The notes: generated by a model not told the origin, from the sequence alone. A stretch of 24,251 nucleotides of DNA from an uncultured Erysipelotrichaceae bacterium (GCA_902799855.1 CADCCA010000008.1:1-24251), one strand, 5' to 3'. Numbered from the stretch's first letter, positions 14,685 through 23,881 are shown. A program made the numbers and translations.

Positions 14685-17198
14685 ATGAAACATTTTTTAT
14701 TGAAAACAATTTTACCAGCATTCTTATTATTAGGAGCGGCTTCTTTGTCCGCTTGTAATAGCAATAAACTTCCATCTTCAAGTTATGAGAAAGTGAAATT
14801 CGCTTTTAATGGTGTTGAGAAATCTTTCAAGAGCCCAAGAGCGGCTAAAAAATCACTTTCATTAAACAAAAGAGAACGCTTAGGTGGTTCTAATACTGAT
14901 TCAGGTCTATCCACAATCTTCAATCTTTATACAGACGAAGATAAACGCGATGACTTTTTAGAAGATGTTGAATATAATCAACCCCCAATGGTTCAATTCC
15001 AATACATGAAGAAAGTCTTGGAAAAAGTGGGGAACGGGTATGAATTTGGCACTAAATACTTCGATACAGTGACAGGCGAAGTCTATTTAGATATTGAAAC
15101 TGGTCTTAAATCAGATAAAGAAAATGATAAGTTCAACTATACATTTGGTATGGGTATGGATATCAATATCGACGATAACGATTTAATTACCGCGGACGTG
15201 TCATTTGATATCAAGATTGCTCGTGGCCAAGAAGAATATAAAACCAAATGGTATGTCGCTATTGAGCTTGACTATGACATGAACAATAATACGCCAAACT
15301 ATGAAATGACCATGGTCACTGAAAATAATGAGTCTGAATTACCATATTATCAACACTATACGTACGAATATGACTATGTCAAAGTTAAAGATAGCGCGAT
15401 TAGTGAGTGGCGGAAATTCTGCATGGATAATAACAATAGATTAGTTAAAGATGCCGCTCATCAAAATTTTGAATCTTATACACAAGGCGACGCTAAATAT
15501 AAAGTGGATGCCTGCTCATGGTATAAGGACGGTGTTTATTATAAAAATAAAAGAACAAGAGAGTTAAATGGTAGTGAAGCTAAAATCGTTGGCGAAGCTC
15601 TCTATAATGATTTAGGATTGAACGCTAATGAAATTAACGCTGACGTTTTCTTTAATAAATCCAGCACCCAAAATAGCGTGCTTAAGACTTGCTATCAAGA
15701 ATTCTGCAATATCGCTAAGGAAGATATTATCTATAGTTTATTAACTAGAGAAGAACAAGGCGGAGATCAACAGAAACAAAGATCCGCTATTAGAGCCATG
15801 AATGGTGATTTAACTGGCGGAGCGGAAAACTATCTTATTCCAAAAGAAACTACAGTCGGTCAAATCTTTAACGGCTTCATTGATGGACATGGGGAAAAGA
15901 CTGTTATCGTTTTATACTATGTCGATCAAGATGGTGGCTTAATGGAAGAAATTAGAGACTTAAATTCCTTGACCTTCTTCTTTAAATTAAGAAATAAAGA
16001 TTTTTCTGTGATGTTTGATAGCACTGGTGAAACTTTAGAATCCGCCTATAACAGATTAATTGAAAGCCATGAGATTAGCGAAAATGATGTGCAGCGTGAA
16101 TGTGAAATCGTTTTTACCAGCAATGAAAATCCAGAAATTAAAGGTGCAATGCCAATTACTTATTCTGGTGATTTACCAAGCACTTATACAAAACCAGAAT
16201 GGCCTGAAGCTTTAAAGAGTTTAGGCGTTCCTGAATATGATGGTGAAAAGGTGGAATACACCTATAGAGAAGACCCATATTTACAAGGTAATAAGAAATA
16301 CCTAACTATCAAAAATTCTACTTACGAAGAAGGCGAAGCATATTGCACTAAATTATTAAAAAACGGCTTTGAATGGTGTAATGAATTTGGTCTCTTACAA
16401 AATGAAGTGGCGTTTAAAAAAGCTATTTCCGACCAATATAACCTTTATGCTGTTTTCTATTTCGGAAAGAATATGGATAGTTTCACGTTAACAGTGTGGA
16501 GAGAAGAAGTACAAGTTAATCCACCTGTACCAGAACAACCATTCCATGTCTACGTAATTGGTGACTTCAATAACTGGGGCAAGAATACTCCAGATGAATT
16601 TGAAGCTTCTTATGTAAATGAACAATGGACGTTTACTCTAGAGGACTTCCATGTCAACGCTGGTGAAACATTCGCATTCGTCACCAACGTACAAGATCCA
16701 GCACTAAGATACTTTGGTGTTGACCAAATGATTGATGGTGGTTTTGATGGCTTCTTAATGACTAACTATGATAAAGGTCCATATGCCATGAAGGCATTAT
16801 GTGATTTTACTGTGACATATATGATTACAGAAGATGGTTTGCTACATGTTGATTTTGCTGCCGCTACCGTTGGCATTAGTTATTTAACAATTGTTGGTAG
16901 CTTCAATAGTTGGAGTGAAACTGATGGTGTCATCGAAATGACGAAGAATGGTGATAGATTCGAAGCGCGTGTTAGTTTAGATGCCCAAATGGAATTCAAA
17001 GTCATGCAAAACCATTCTTGGACAATTAATTATGGCTATAACGAAATTATGGCGGGTCAAGATGCAAATCTAAAAGAATACTTCACTTACAATAGTGAAT
17101 ATGGCAACATGGTCACTCTTAAAGCGGTAACATTTAATATCACCGCCGTTAATGATGGCACAGGTCATGCCGCTTTCAAAATTAACATTCTAGGCTAG
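14685..17198 (+). CDS. Large surface lipoprotein with two C-terminal starch-binding-like domains
   Basis: This 837-aa protein has a lipoprotein signal peptide with lipobox LSAC (Cys24), so it should be anchored on the outside of the membrane. Residues about 45-600 are rich in charged residues and beta strand and are not recognised. The C-terminus has two tandem modules: one starting FHVYVIGDFNNWG (about 618-725) and one starting YLTIVGSFNSWSE (about 731-837). The (V/I)-x-G-x-F-N-x-W pattern is typical of immunoglobulin-like glycan-binding domains such as CBM48/AMPK-beta or SusE/SusF-type starch binders. Binding of alpha-glucan is an inference. AAGGTGG gives a good ribosome site. It is a single-gene unit between a tRNA and a strong terminator. 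Confidence 0.75.
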   Translation: MKHFLLKTILPAFLLLGAASLSACNSNKLPSSSYEKVKFAFNGVEKSFKSPRAAKKSLSLNKRERLGGSNTDSGLSTIFNLYTDEDKRDDFLEDVEYNQPPMVQFQYMKKVLEKVGNGYEFGTKYFDTVTGEVYLDIETGLKSDKENDKFNYTFGMGMDINIDDNDLITADVSFDIKIARGQEEYKTKWYVAIELDYDMNNNTPNYEMTMVTENNESELPYYQHYTYEYDYVKVKDSAISEWRKFCMDNNNRLVKDAAHQNFESYTQGDAKYKVDACSWYKDGVYYKNKRTRELNGSEAKIVGEALYNDLGLNANEINADVFFNKSSTQNSVLKTCYQEFCNIAKEDIIYSLLTREEQGGDQQKQRSAIRAMNGDLTGGAENYLIPKETTVGQIFNGFIDGHGEKTVIVLYYVDQDGGLMEEIRDLNSLTFFFKLRNKDFSVMFDSTGETLESAYNRLIESHEISENDVQRECEIVFTSNENPEIKGAMPITYSGDLPSTYTKPEWPEALKSLGVPEYDGEKVEYTYREDPYLQGNKKYLTIKNSTYEEGEAYCTKLLKNGFEWCNEFGLLQNEVAFKKAISDQYNLYAVFYFGKNMDSFTLTVWREEVQVNPPVPEQPFHVYVIGDFNNWGKNTPDEFEASYVNEQWTFTLEDFHVNAGETFAFVTNVQDPALRYFGVDQMIDGGFDGFLMTNYDKGPYAMKALCDFTVTYMITEDGLLHVDFAAATVGISYLTIVGSFNSWSETDGVIEMTKNGDRFEARVSLDAQMEFKVMQNHSWTINYGYNEIMAGQDANLKEYFTYNSEYGNMVTLKAVTFNITAVNDGTGHAAFKINILG

Positions 17199-17213
17199 AT
17201 AAACTTATAGAAC

Positions 17214-17248
17214 TAAGAGACCAGGGGATAAAATCCTGGTCTTTTTTA
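17214..17248 (+). terminator. Terminator after the 837-aa lipoprotein gene
   Basis: AGACCAGG (17218-17225) pairs with CCTGGTCT (17235-17242) and is followed by a T tract. The palindrome TTCGCGAA begins directly after it. Confidence 0.92.
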
Positions 17249-17256
17249 TTCGCGAA
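17249..17256. repeat. TTCGCGAA palindrome, copy A (before cotH)
   Basis: First of three intergenic copies. It sits within ATTCGCGAAT and continues as GAATGACT like copy B, then diverges. It directly follows a terminator and lies 186 bases before the cotH-like gene. Confidence 0.6.
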
Positions 17257-17390
17257 TGACTTATGGTCTTAAACGATCAAAAATGTCAGCTCAGATTAAA
17301 GTCTGATGGCCTTTCAATATTAAACAATTTCGTTAACAAAACAACCAAAAAATACTATTATTCCTAATGTCGACAATCCCACTTATTCTT

Positions 17391-17421
17391 ATATTCATAT
17401 ATAGACGAATATTTGTATAAT
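17391..17421 (+). promoter_or_regulatory. Candidate promoter and dyad for the cotH-like gene
   Basis: TTCATA (17394-17399) and TATAAT (17416-17421) are 16 bases apart, giving a start of transcription about 15 bases before the ATG. ATATTC (17391-17396) and GAATAT (17407-17412) form an inverted repeat over the -35 and spacer, a possible operator. Confidence 0.5.
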
Positions 17422-17442
17422 GTGTTCGAGAGGTGATTAAAT

Positions 17443-19065
17443 ATGAAAAAACGTAGACTGCCATTTATAATTTCTACATTTTTGGTCCTTACTTTGACGG
17501 CTTGTGACTTATTAAACCCAAAGAAAAATGACAACAATTCATCTAGTGGTGGAAACAACAACCCATCTGGTGATGAAGGACAGCCTTCTGAAAAATATCA
17601 CATTGCAGATCCAGATACTTCTTTTGTCCAAAGAAATTCAAAAGAAGAAGTCACATATGATGATTTGTTCAATTTGAATAACAAAGTTGAAATCACCATT
17701 GATGTGGATAATTCAGAAATGCAAAAAATCAATGATGATAATGTTTATGGTGGTGACTTTGATAGTATTAAACCTGAAACATATCATTTAGCTAAAAAAT
17801 TTACATTAAAACTCACCAATGGAACTAAGGTGTTTACCTGGGAATTAGAAAATGTTGGTATTAGACAAAAAGGTAATACTTCTAGAAAGCCAATCTTTAA
17901 AGATAATGGCGATTTAAATAATAGGAACCATTTTAAGATTTCTTTTGATGAAACGTTTTCTGATAAAGAAATGTACGATGATGCTTTTATTGCCGCACAT
18001 AAAAACACAGAATATAAAGATAGAGAATTGTTAGGATTAAGTGGATTGGATATTAAGTGGAACAAAGTTGATGATTTTACTCATATTAAAGAAATGTATT
18101 CCAACCTTATGCTTAGAAGTGCGGGCATTGCCGCTCAAAAAGTTGGTTTATGCATGATGGAAATGAATTATGATGGTGGTAAAACCGCTGATTTTGGTTT
18201 ATGCACCATTCATGAACAAACATCTAAATCATTTATTAAAAGAGCAATGGGCGAAAATACCAACTATCTTAATATGCCTACATGGGCAGATGAAAATGCT
18301 GGCACCCATGGTTTAGAAGGCAAGAAATATGGTGATTTATATAAAGCGTCATATGGTAAAGGTGATGGTGCTTCTTCTGGTCCAGATTTCACCATTGGTT
18401 CCATTAGTGGAAAAAGATTAGGTGTTAAAACCGATATCAAAGGTTATAATTGGCCAACATACGAAAGAAAAACCAATACAAGTGATGAATATAACGACCA
18501 ACAAATGAAAGATTTAGTGGCGTTATTAAATAACAGCAGCGCTACGTATTCTCAAATTGAAGAAAAGGTCGACTTAGAATGGTTAGCCATGGAAGAGGCT
18601 GTTATGTACTTCTTAGGTAATCCAGACGCCATGAAATATAATTACAACAACTACCAAGTCTATTTTAGAAGAACAGATGGCAAGATGATTATTCTTCCTA
18701 TCGATAATGATAGATGTTTTGGCGTTGGTAATGGTTGGAAAAGTGGTGCTGATTACATTATTAGCGATGACTGTAAACCAAATACTGGTAAAGCTTTGAA
18801 TGGCAACAATCAAAGAAATCCATTACTAACTAAAACAATCTTTGCTAGTGGCTCTAACCAATCTAAAACTAATTACAACAAGTGCATAGAGTTAGTGAAA
18901 AACTCCAAATGGGTCAAAAACGATACATTTGAGTCTTTCTATAACATCGCCAAAAAAACATATGGTGGATTAGCCGATTTTTCATTAAATGGTGGTAGTG
19001 ATAACATTTCCTTCTCATCTTATATGCAAAAGAAATTAGCTCTTGCTGGTGGTTCTTCTTTCTAG
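17443..19065 (+). CDS. CotH-kinase-family lipoprotein
   Basis: The 540-aa protein has a lipoprotein signal peptide with lipobox LTAC (Cys21), then a low-complexity Asn/Ser/Gly linker (about 29-45), then a CotH-like domain. CotH proteins are atypical kinases that phosphorylate secreted proteins (spore coat CotB/CotG in Bacillus), and relatives occur in many non-sporulating bacteria. Visible signatures are VGIRQKGNTSR (138-148), the HFKISFD strand, DLYKASYGKGDGA (about 298-310), NPDAMKYNYNNYQVYF (393-408) and ILPIDNDRCFG (417-427), where the Asp residues should bind metal. GAGAGGTG gives a good ribosome site. The target protein is unknown, and it is not obvious from the sequence that it is catalytically active. 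Confidence 0.85.
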   Translation: MKKRRLPFIISTFLVLTLTACDLLNPKKNDNNSSSGGNNNPSGDEGQPSEKYHIADPDTSFVQRNSKEEVTYDDLFNLNNKVEITIDVDNSEMQKINDDNVYGGDFDSIKPETYHLAKKFTLKLTNGTKVFTWELENVGIRQKGNTSRKPIFKDNGDLNNRNHFKISFDETFSDKEMYDDAFIAAHKNTEYKDRELLGLSGLDIKWNKVDDFTHIKEMYSNLMLRSAGIAAQKVGLCMMEMNYDGGKTADFGLCTIHEQTSKSFIKRAMGENTNYLNMPTWADENAGTHGLEGKKYGDLYKASYGKGDGASSGPDFTIGSISGKRLGVKTDIKGYNWPTYERKTNTSDEYNDQQMKDLVALLNNSSATYSQIEEKVDLEWLAMEEAVMYFLGNPDAMKYNYNNYQVYFRRTDGKMIILPIDNDRCFGVGNGWKSGADYIISDDCKPNTGKALNGNNQRNPLLTKTIFASGSNQSKTNYNKCIELVKNSKWVKNDTFESFYNIAKKTYGGLADFSLNGGSDNISFSSYMQKKLALAGGSSF

Positions 19066-19073
19066 GTTTTATC

Positions 19074-19115
19074 TTGTTCGCGAATGACTAAATGCACGAC
19101 ATAATACGGATAGAG
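19074..19115 (+). repeat. 42-bp intergenic element, copy B (before the DUF4256 gene)
   Basis: It starts TTGTTCGCGAATG and includes CACGACATAATACG. By hand alignment it matches copy C (19802-19843) at 36 of 42 positions. TTCGCGAA is at 19077-19084 and a -10-like CATAAT at 19100-19105, exactly 23 bases apart, as in copy C. Confidence 0.7.
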
Positions 19116-19145
19116 ACTTTTGTGCAATTCTTGATAGATGTGTTT

Positions 19146-19164
19146 GTATAACGACAACAAATAG
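19146..19164 (+). promoter_or_regulatory. Candidate -10 and start region for the DUF4256 gene
   Basis: GTATAACGACAACAAATAG contains TATAAC (19147-19152). It matches the kinase promoter region at 19959-19977 at 16 of 19 positions, including the probable transcript start. No clear -35 is visible. Confidence 0.45.
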
Positions 19165-19199
19165 CTTAATTTTTTTAAATATTCATATTAGGAGTAATC

Positions 19200-19229
19200 T
19201 TGTTTGCTATATCATTAAAGTATGAATGA
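19200..19229 (+). CDS. Possible 9-residue leader peptide overlapping the DUF4256 start
   Basis: AGGAGT (19190-19195) is the only good ribosome site before the DUF4256 gene but lies 26 bases from its ATG. A TTG at 19200, with correct spacing, would encode MFAISLKYE and stop at TGA 19227-19229, across the DUF4256 ATG (19222). This suggests stop-start translational coupling. It is inferred from layout alone. Confidence 0.35.
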   Translation: MFAISLKYE

Positions 19230-19749
19230 TGTTTTAGAAACAATAAAAAGCAGATTTGATCAACATTTATATAGACATGAAGGCATCAAATGGGATGATG
19301 TTTTAACTAAAATCAATAATCCCAAAACATTAGCTTCAATTAAATATATGGAAGAAACTGGTGGAGAAGTAGATATTGCTTTTATTACACCATCAAATCT
19401 ATTAATCCTTTGTGATTTTTCTAAAGAAACACCTAAAGGTAGAAGAAGTCTTTGCTATGATGAGAAGGCTAGATTAAGTAGAAAGAAAAACGCTCCTATA
19501 TCTAGTGCGATAGAAGAAGCGAACAAAAACGGCATTTTATTAATGGATTTAGATATTTATAATTTTTTGCAAAATATCGAAGAATTTGATTTAGCAACAT
19601 CAAGTTGGATAAAAACCCCGGAGAGTATTAGAAGCAAAGGTGGTGCTTTATTTTGTGAAAAAAGATATGGCCATGTCTTCTACTTTCATAATAGCGCGGA
19701 TTCATATTATTCAGTCCGTGGCTTTAGAGGATATATCCTTTTAAACTAA
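19222..19749 (+). CDS. DUF4256 family protein
   Basis: This 175-aa protein is recognised as the DUF4256 family, whose function is unknown. Family signatures include RHEGIKWDDV near the start, MEETGGEVDIAF, the core SKETPKGRRSLCYDEKARLSRKK, SSWIKTPESIRSKGGALFCEKRYG and YHVRGFRG-like YSVRGFRGY at the end. It has no signal peptide and should be cytoplasmic. An in-frame TAA lies just before ATG 19222, which fixes the start, yet no ribosome site is at normal distance (see the leader peptide). It is a single-gene unit, closed by a terminator, with related repeat elements in the gaps on both sides. Confidence 0.88.
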   Translation: MNDVLETIKSRFDQHLYRHEGIKWDDVLTKINNPKTLASIKYMEETGGEVDIAFITPSNLLILCDFSKETPKGRRSLCYDEKARLSRKKNAPISSAIEEANKNGILLMDLDIYNFLQNIEEFDLATSSWIKTPESIRSKGGALFCEKRYGHVFYFHNSADSYYSVRGFRGYILLN

Positions 19750-19775
19750 TAAATCTATGGATAAAAACATATAAA

Positions 19776-19803
19776 AGAGCCGAGTGAAATATCTCGGTTT
19801 TTT
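19776..19803 (+). terminator. Terminator after the DUF4256 gene
   Basis: CCGAG (19780-19784) pairs with CTCGG (19793-19797), extended by weaker outer pairs, then six T. The 42-bp element copy C starts within the end of the T tract. Confidence 0.8.
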
Positions 19804-19843
19804 GTTCGCGAATGTCTATAATCACGACATAATACGAATAGAT
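19802..19843 (+). repeat. 42-bp intergenic element, copy C (before the histidine kinase)
   Basis: Second full copy of the element at 19074-19115, with TTCGCGAA at 19805-19812 and CATAAT at 19828-19833. Between it and the kinase promoter lie about 115 bases in which I see only weak hairpins (for example ACGA/TCGT at about 19890-19905) and no gene. Confidence 0.7.
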
Positions 19844-19920
19844 AAAATTGTCCTAAAGCGGATAAGTGGGTTCAGCCAGCTACGATAAAGTCGTCCAAAA
19901 GAGAACTACTATACCTGCCT

Positions 19921-19977
19921 TTTACATTTGTGGCACATCTGTGTAAATATTTGTGATAGTATAATATCAACAAATAG
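19921..19977 (+). promoter_or_regulatory. Candidate promoter and operator of the kinase/binding-protein operon
   Basis: TATAAT (19960-19965) lies in the conserved 19-base start region shared with the DUF4256 promoter. Upstream, TTTACA (19921-19926) and TGTAAA (19942-19947) form a perfect inverted repeat over the expected -35 position, where no good -35 hexamer is seen; an activator site is possible. Confidence 0.5.
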
Positions 19978-20023
19978 GACTGATAGATAAAATGCTTTGA
20001 TTGAAGGATCAAATCTATTAGTC
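19978..20023 (+). promoter_or_regulatory. Long 5' leader hairpin of the kinase operon
   Basis: GACTGATAGA (19978-19987) pairs with TCTATTAGTC (20014-20023) with one G-U, and inside it TTTGAT (19996-20001) pairs with ATCAAA (20008-20013) around loop TGAAGG; TAAAATGC is a bulge on the 5' arm. It would start about 6 bases after the predicted transcript start. No T tract follows, so it is not a terminator. Confidence 0.6.
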
Positions 20024-20063
20024 GTTATTAACGTTATTCACTAGCATCACCGGGCCAACTACT

Positions 20064-22604
20064 ATGATGAAGAGACTATGGATAGTAATCGTTAACATTT
20101 CGATCATGATCGCCATGATTGCTTTTGTCGTTGTTTATTCCACTCTCGAAAGCAAGGCAATGACCGAAAGACAAATCGGACATTTTGAAAGCACAACGGT
20201 CACCATGGAACACGTGACTGAAAATTATCTTGAAGGCGAACAACGTATTTGTGATGTTTGGGCACACCATATTAACTACGAAAATCTATCAATGGAAGAA
20301 GCCATTGAATTTATTCATAATTCTCACGTCTTACAAACCGCTTCCGCTCATATCGTTTATGTCGATACATTAACTGGCTTATCCACAAGAGCGAGAGAAA
20401 AAGATGGCACTGCCAATGTTGACTATAAAGCCATGGATTTTATGAAAGATATCGATTGGATTCACGCATTAGGTGAAGGTTCGATTAATATTTCACGTGC
20501 CTACACTAATCCTATTAATGCCGAGCAATCGATTGCTTTCTGTAACTACATTACCTTAAGAGATACTGGTCAGGGCAGTAATGCCATCTTGCTCCGTTTA
20601 TTACCAGTTTCAGAATTAACAAGTAAGTGGGTTTTCCCTCAAGGAGAATTTGAAAATGCTGAGTTTTCAATTATTGATTCAGAAGGCAATTACATCATCA
20701 GAAGACATTCTTACAAATTAACTAATTTCTTTGAATTCTATAGCTCATATAACCGTGATGTGCCATCTAAAACTCAGCAAGAACTCTTTAAAAAGATTAC
20801 CTCTTCGACTGGTTCTTTCACCATGTATGTCAATTACGATAAAGATCAAAGCATCCTTGCTTATACCCCATTTGATGCATCTGGTGGATGGACTCTTTTG
20901 AGTTTAATGCCTGTTAAATACCTTAATGCTAGTACTGAAAACTGGCTTTTGATTGGTATTATTTCATTTGGTCTTTTAGCGTTGTTCATTTTTGACTTAG
21001 TATATATGCTTTACTTCAATAAAAAGCTACACGATACCGCTAAAGAGGCGGAATTAGCCAGTAGAGCGAAAACTGATTTCTTATCGACAATGTCTCATGA
21101 TATCCGCACACCAATGAACGCTATTATTGGTTTGACGACCATTACGGAAAAGAACTTGGATAATAAGAAACAAGTCGGAGAAAATCTCCGTAAGATTACT
21201 TTGGCAAGTAACCACTTGCTTACTTTAATCAATGATATTTTGGATATCTCCAAGGTCGAAAGTGGCAAGTTAAATCTTTCTCCTCAATCATTCTCAATTG
21301 TTGAAACTGTCGAAAACCTCGTCAATATTTCACAACCAATGATTAAAGAAAAGAACATTGATTTCAGATTCCGCACTAGCCGTATGGAAAAAGAATATCT
21401 ATATGCTGATCAACTTAGATTAAATCAAATCTATATTAATATCTTATCTAACGCGATTAAATACACCGAACCAGGTGGTAGCGTTAGTGTGGATATGAGA
21501 GAAGAAGAAAGCCAAAAGAGCGGGTGCGTGCGTTTAACTTATATCGTCGCGGACACAGGCATTGGCATGTCTCCTGAATATATGGAACACCTCTATCAAC
21601 CGTTCTCCCGTCAAACAGATAGCCGTGTTAATAGCATCCAAGGTACTGGCCTTGGTTTAGCCATCACTAAACAAATGGTGGACCTTATGAACGGCACTAT
21701 TGAATGCCAAAGCGAACAAGGAAAAGGCACAACCTTTACTGTCACTTTAGATATTCCTATTTCTGAACATCAAAGAGGGGAAATGAAACTTGAAGCCATG
21801 GATGTCTTAATCGTCGACGATGATGAAGTCCTCTTACAGACCGCTACGGATACCTTAGAATCTCTTGGATTAAAAGTTGAACAAGCGGGAAGCGGCTTAG
21901 AAGCCCTTGGCGTGATTAAACATAGACATGAAATTGGTAAAGGCTATAACATTGTTATCCTTGATTTGAAGATGCCAGATATCGATGGTATTGAAACAGT
22001 GCGTAGAATTCGTTCGGAAATCGACAAGAATACCCCAATTCTATTAATTTCTGCTTATGAATGGTCTGATATTGAAAAAGAAGCAAAAGACGCTGGGGCG
22101 AATGGTTTCCTTAGTAAACCGCTCTTCCGTTCCACTCTTTACGATAAGATCAGTGAAATTCTTGGTAAGGAAGCACAATCTCTTGAACCAGAGAATGATT
22201 ATTCAGACTTAGCGGGTCTTAATATTCTCGTCACTGAAGATAATGAAATTAACTGGGAAATTATCTCCACATTGCTTTCGATGTATGGAATTAATTCAGA
22301 ACGCGCTGAAAATGGACGCGTTTGTTTAGAGAAGATGAAGCAAGCTAAAGAAGGCAGTTACACCTTAATCTTCATGGATATTCAAATGCCAGAAATGAAC
22401 GGTCTTGATGCCACTAGAGCCATCCGCAAATTAGATGATCCATGGGCATCTTCCATTCCAATTATCGCTATGACTGCGGATGCGTTCTCAGAAAATGTTA
22501 CTGAATGCATGAATGCCGGTATGAACGGGCATATTGCTAAACCTATAGATATTAAACTTGTGTTGAAGGAGATTCGTAGAATCAAGGAGGAAACCAATCA
22601 ATGA
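20064..22604 (+). CDS. Membrane hybrid histidine kinase with two receiver domains
   Basis: The 846-aa sensor has a membrane helix at about 5-27, an extracellular domain (about 30-290, probably Cache-like), a second helix (about 294-318), a HisKA dimer domain with phospho-acceptor His345 in [14 protein letters not shown], and an HATPase domain with Asn463, DTGIGM (498-503) and GTGLGL (517-522). Two receivers follow: the first with VDDDE and Asp634 ([11 protein letters not shown]), the second with TEDNE and Asp772 ([11 protein letters not shown]). No DNA-binding or HPt domain is present and no separate response regulator is encoded nearby, so the output is unknown. It begins ATG ATG with only a weak CGGG upstream. 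Its TGA overlaps the next ATG, so it is co-translated with the binding lipoprotein. Confidence 0.93.
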   Translation: MMKRLWIVIVNISIMIAMIAFVVVYSTLESKAMTERQIGHFESTTVTMEHVTENYLEGEQRICDVWAHHINYENLSMEEAIEFIHNSHVLQTASAHIVYVDTLTGLSTRAREKDGTANVDYKAMDFMKDIDWIHALGEGSINISRAYTNPINAEQSIAFCNYITLRDTGQGSNAILLRLLPVSELTSKWVFPQGEFENAEFSIIDSEGNYIIRRHSYKLTNFFEFYSSYNRDVPSKTQQELFKKITSSTGSFTMYVNYDKDQSILAYTPFDASGGWTLLSLMPVKYLNASTENWLLIGIISFGLLALFIFDLVYMLYFNKKLHDTAKEAELASRAKTDFLSTMSHDIRTPMNAIIGLTTITEKNLDNKKQVGENLRKITLASNHLLTLINDILDISKVESGKLNLSPQSFSIVETVENLVNISQPMIKEKNIDFRFRTSRMEKEYLYADQLRLNQIYINILSNAIKYTEPGGSVSVDMREEESQKSGCVRLTYIVADTGIGMSPEYMEHLYQPFSRQTDSRVNSIQGTGLGLAITKQMVDLMNGTIECQSEQGKGTTFTVTLDIPISEHQRGEMKLEAMDVLIVDDDEVLLQTATDTLESLGLKVEQAGSGLEALGVIKHRHEIGKGYNIVILDLKMPDIDGIETVRRIRSEIDKNTPILLISAYEWSDIEKEAKDAGANGFLSKPLFRSTLYDKISEILGKEAQSLEPENDYSDLAGLNILVTEDNEINWEIISTLLSMYGINSERAENGRVCLEKMKQAKEGSYTLIFMDIQMPEMNGLDATRAIRKLDDPWASSIPIIAMTADAFSENVTECMNAGMNGHIAKPIDIKLVLKEIRRIKEETNQ

Positions 22605-23881
22605 AAAAGCTATTACTTTGCGCCGTGTTAACAATCGCGGCGACCGCATCATTAGCATCTTGTGGAGGTCAAAAAGAAGAATTCAAACCCGCTTTAGATG
22701 TAGAAACTAAATGTAACATCAAAGTAGTGGGAACTTATGATAACTTTGAAGCATTGGATGCAGTTATCGATAAATTCAACATGATTTACCCAAAGGTGGA
22801 AATCGACTATGAAAAACCTGATGGATATGAAACCATGCTCCCAACAGCATTATCAGGAAATGATAGACCTAATATCTTCTTTGCAGAACCAAAATGGCTC
22901 GCTAATGAAGAATATGCGCCAATAGTTTCCCATATGGAAGATCTCTCTGATCCAAATTTAAAAATCAATGTCGATTGTGTGCGCACAGGCCTTATTAAGC
23001 GCGATGCGAGCAATAAAGTACCTATGGTGCCAGTCTTTTCTAGAACATATGGCGCTTTAGTGAATAACGATTTGTTCAAGAAAGAAAATCTTAAAGTACC
23101 GACCACGTGGGATGGTTTACTTGAGACATGTAAGTCTTTCTTGGACAAAGGCTATAAGAGCCCAATGATGGGCTATACCACCAAAGCCGATCCATCAAAT
23201 AACTTTATGAACGTTGTCGCGTATCCATCATTTTTAGCTACACTTTCTAAAAACCCACAAGCTCTTGCTTTGGCTAATGCATTAGATCCAAGTGCTGGTG
23301 AATATATGCGCGATGCCTTAACAGCAGTGGACCAACTCGTGAAAAACAAATGTGTCGATGTTTCTGAATGTAACCAAATTGGTGACAATTATAAGAAATT
23401 AATCCTTCGCTTCTTTGAAGGTGATGTACCAATGATGCTTTGTAATGGTGATACTGTTTCTGGCACTAAAAAACGTGAAACAGAATCTGAAGCATATGCA
23501 CAATCAAAATTCAGTTATTCATTCTATCCAATTCCAGTCAGCGCTCAAGGCGGATACTTCATTGATAGTCCATCATTACAACTTTCCGTTAATAAAGATT
23601 GTGAAAATCTCGATATGACAAATGAATTTATGCGTTTCCTCATTACTGATTCTTCATTAAATGAAATGGCCTCAATTAAGCGCTTAACTACTTCAAGTAA
23701 AAAGATTTCTTTTGATTCTGTTTATGCGCCATTTGGCAAAATCCCAACAGAACGCACAATTTCTCCAGAAGCACTTGGCGTTAGTGATCAGCTCTTCAAG
23801 CAAATCAGAGTAGCTTCTTATAAAGTTGGTAAAGGTGAACTCAGCATTGATGAAGCCGTTGCTAACTACGGAAGTTTCTAA
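22601..23881 (+). CDS. Extracellular solute-binding lipoprotein (sugar ABC type), no transporter nearby
   Basis: The 426-aa protein has lipobox LASC (Cys21) and then the family 1 solute-binding fold: an opening beta strand [38 protein letters not shown], the hinge strand [21 protein letters not shown], and [14 protein letters not shown]. These resemble binding proteins of sugar ABC importers. AAGGAGGAAACC is an excellent ribosome site, and the ATG overlaps the kinase stop (ATGA). A terminator follows at once, and no permease or ATPase gene is present. The pairing suggests it presents a ligand to the kinase, as described for XylFII-LytS in Clostridium; use of a distant permease is the alternative. 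Confidence 0.88.
   Translation: MKKLLLCAVLTIAATASLASCGGQKEEFKPALDVETKCNIKVVGTYDNFEALDAVIDKFNMIYPKVEIDYEKPDGYETMLPTALSGNDRPNIFFAEPKWLANEEYAPIVSHMEDLSDPNLKINVDCVRTGLIKRDASNKVPMVPVFSRTYGALVNNDLFKKENLKVPTTWDGLLETCKSFLDKGYKSPMMGYTTKADPSNNFMNVVAYPSFLATLSKNPQALALANALDPSAGEYMRDALTAVDQLVKNKCVDVSECNQIGDNYKKLILRFFEGDVPMMLCNGDTVSGTKKRETESEAYAQSKFSYSFYPIPVSAQGGYFIDSPSLQLSVNKDCENLDMTNEFMRFLITDSSLNEMASIKRLTTSSKKISFDSVYAPFGKIPTERTISPEALGVSDQLFKQIRVASYKVGKGELSIDEAVANYGSF

Noticed and set aside
19844..19920. Riboswitch in the long gap before the kinase
   Set aside because: Only short hairpins are visible and nothing matches the conserved cores of c-di-GMP, TPP, SAM or other riboswitches I know; it also lies upstream of the likely promoter.
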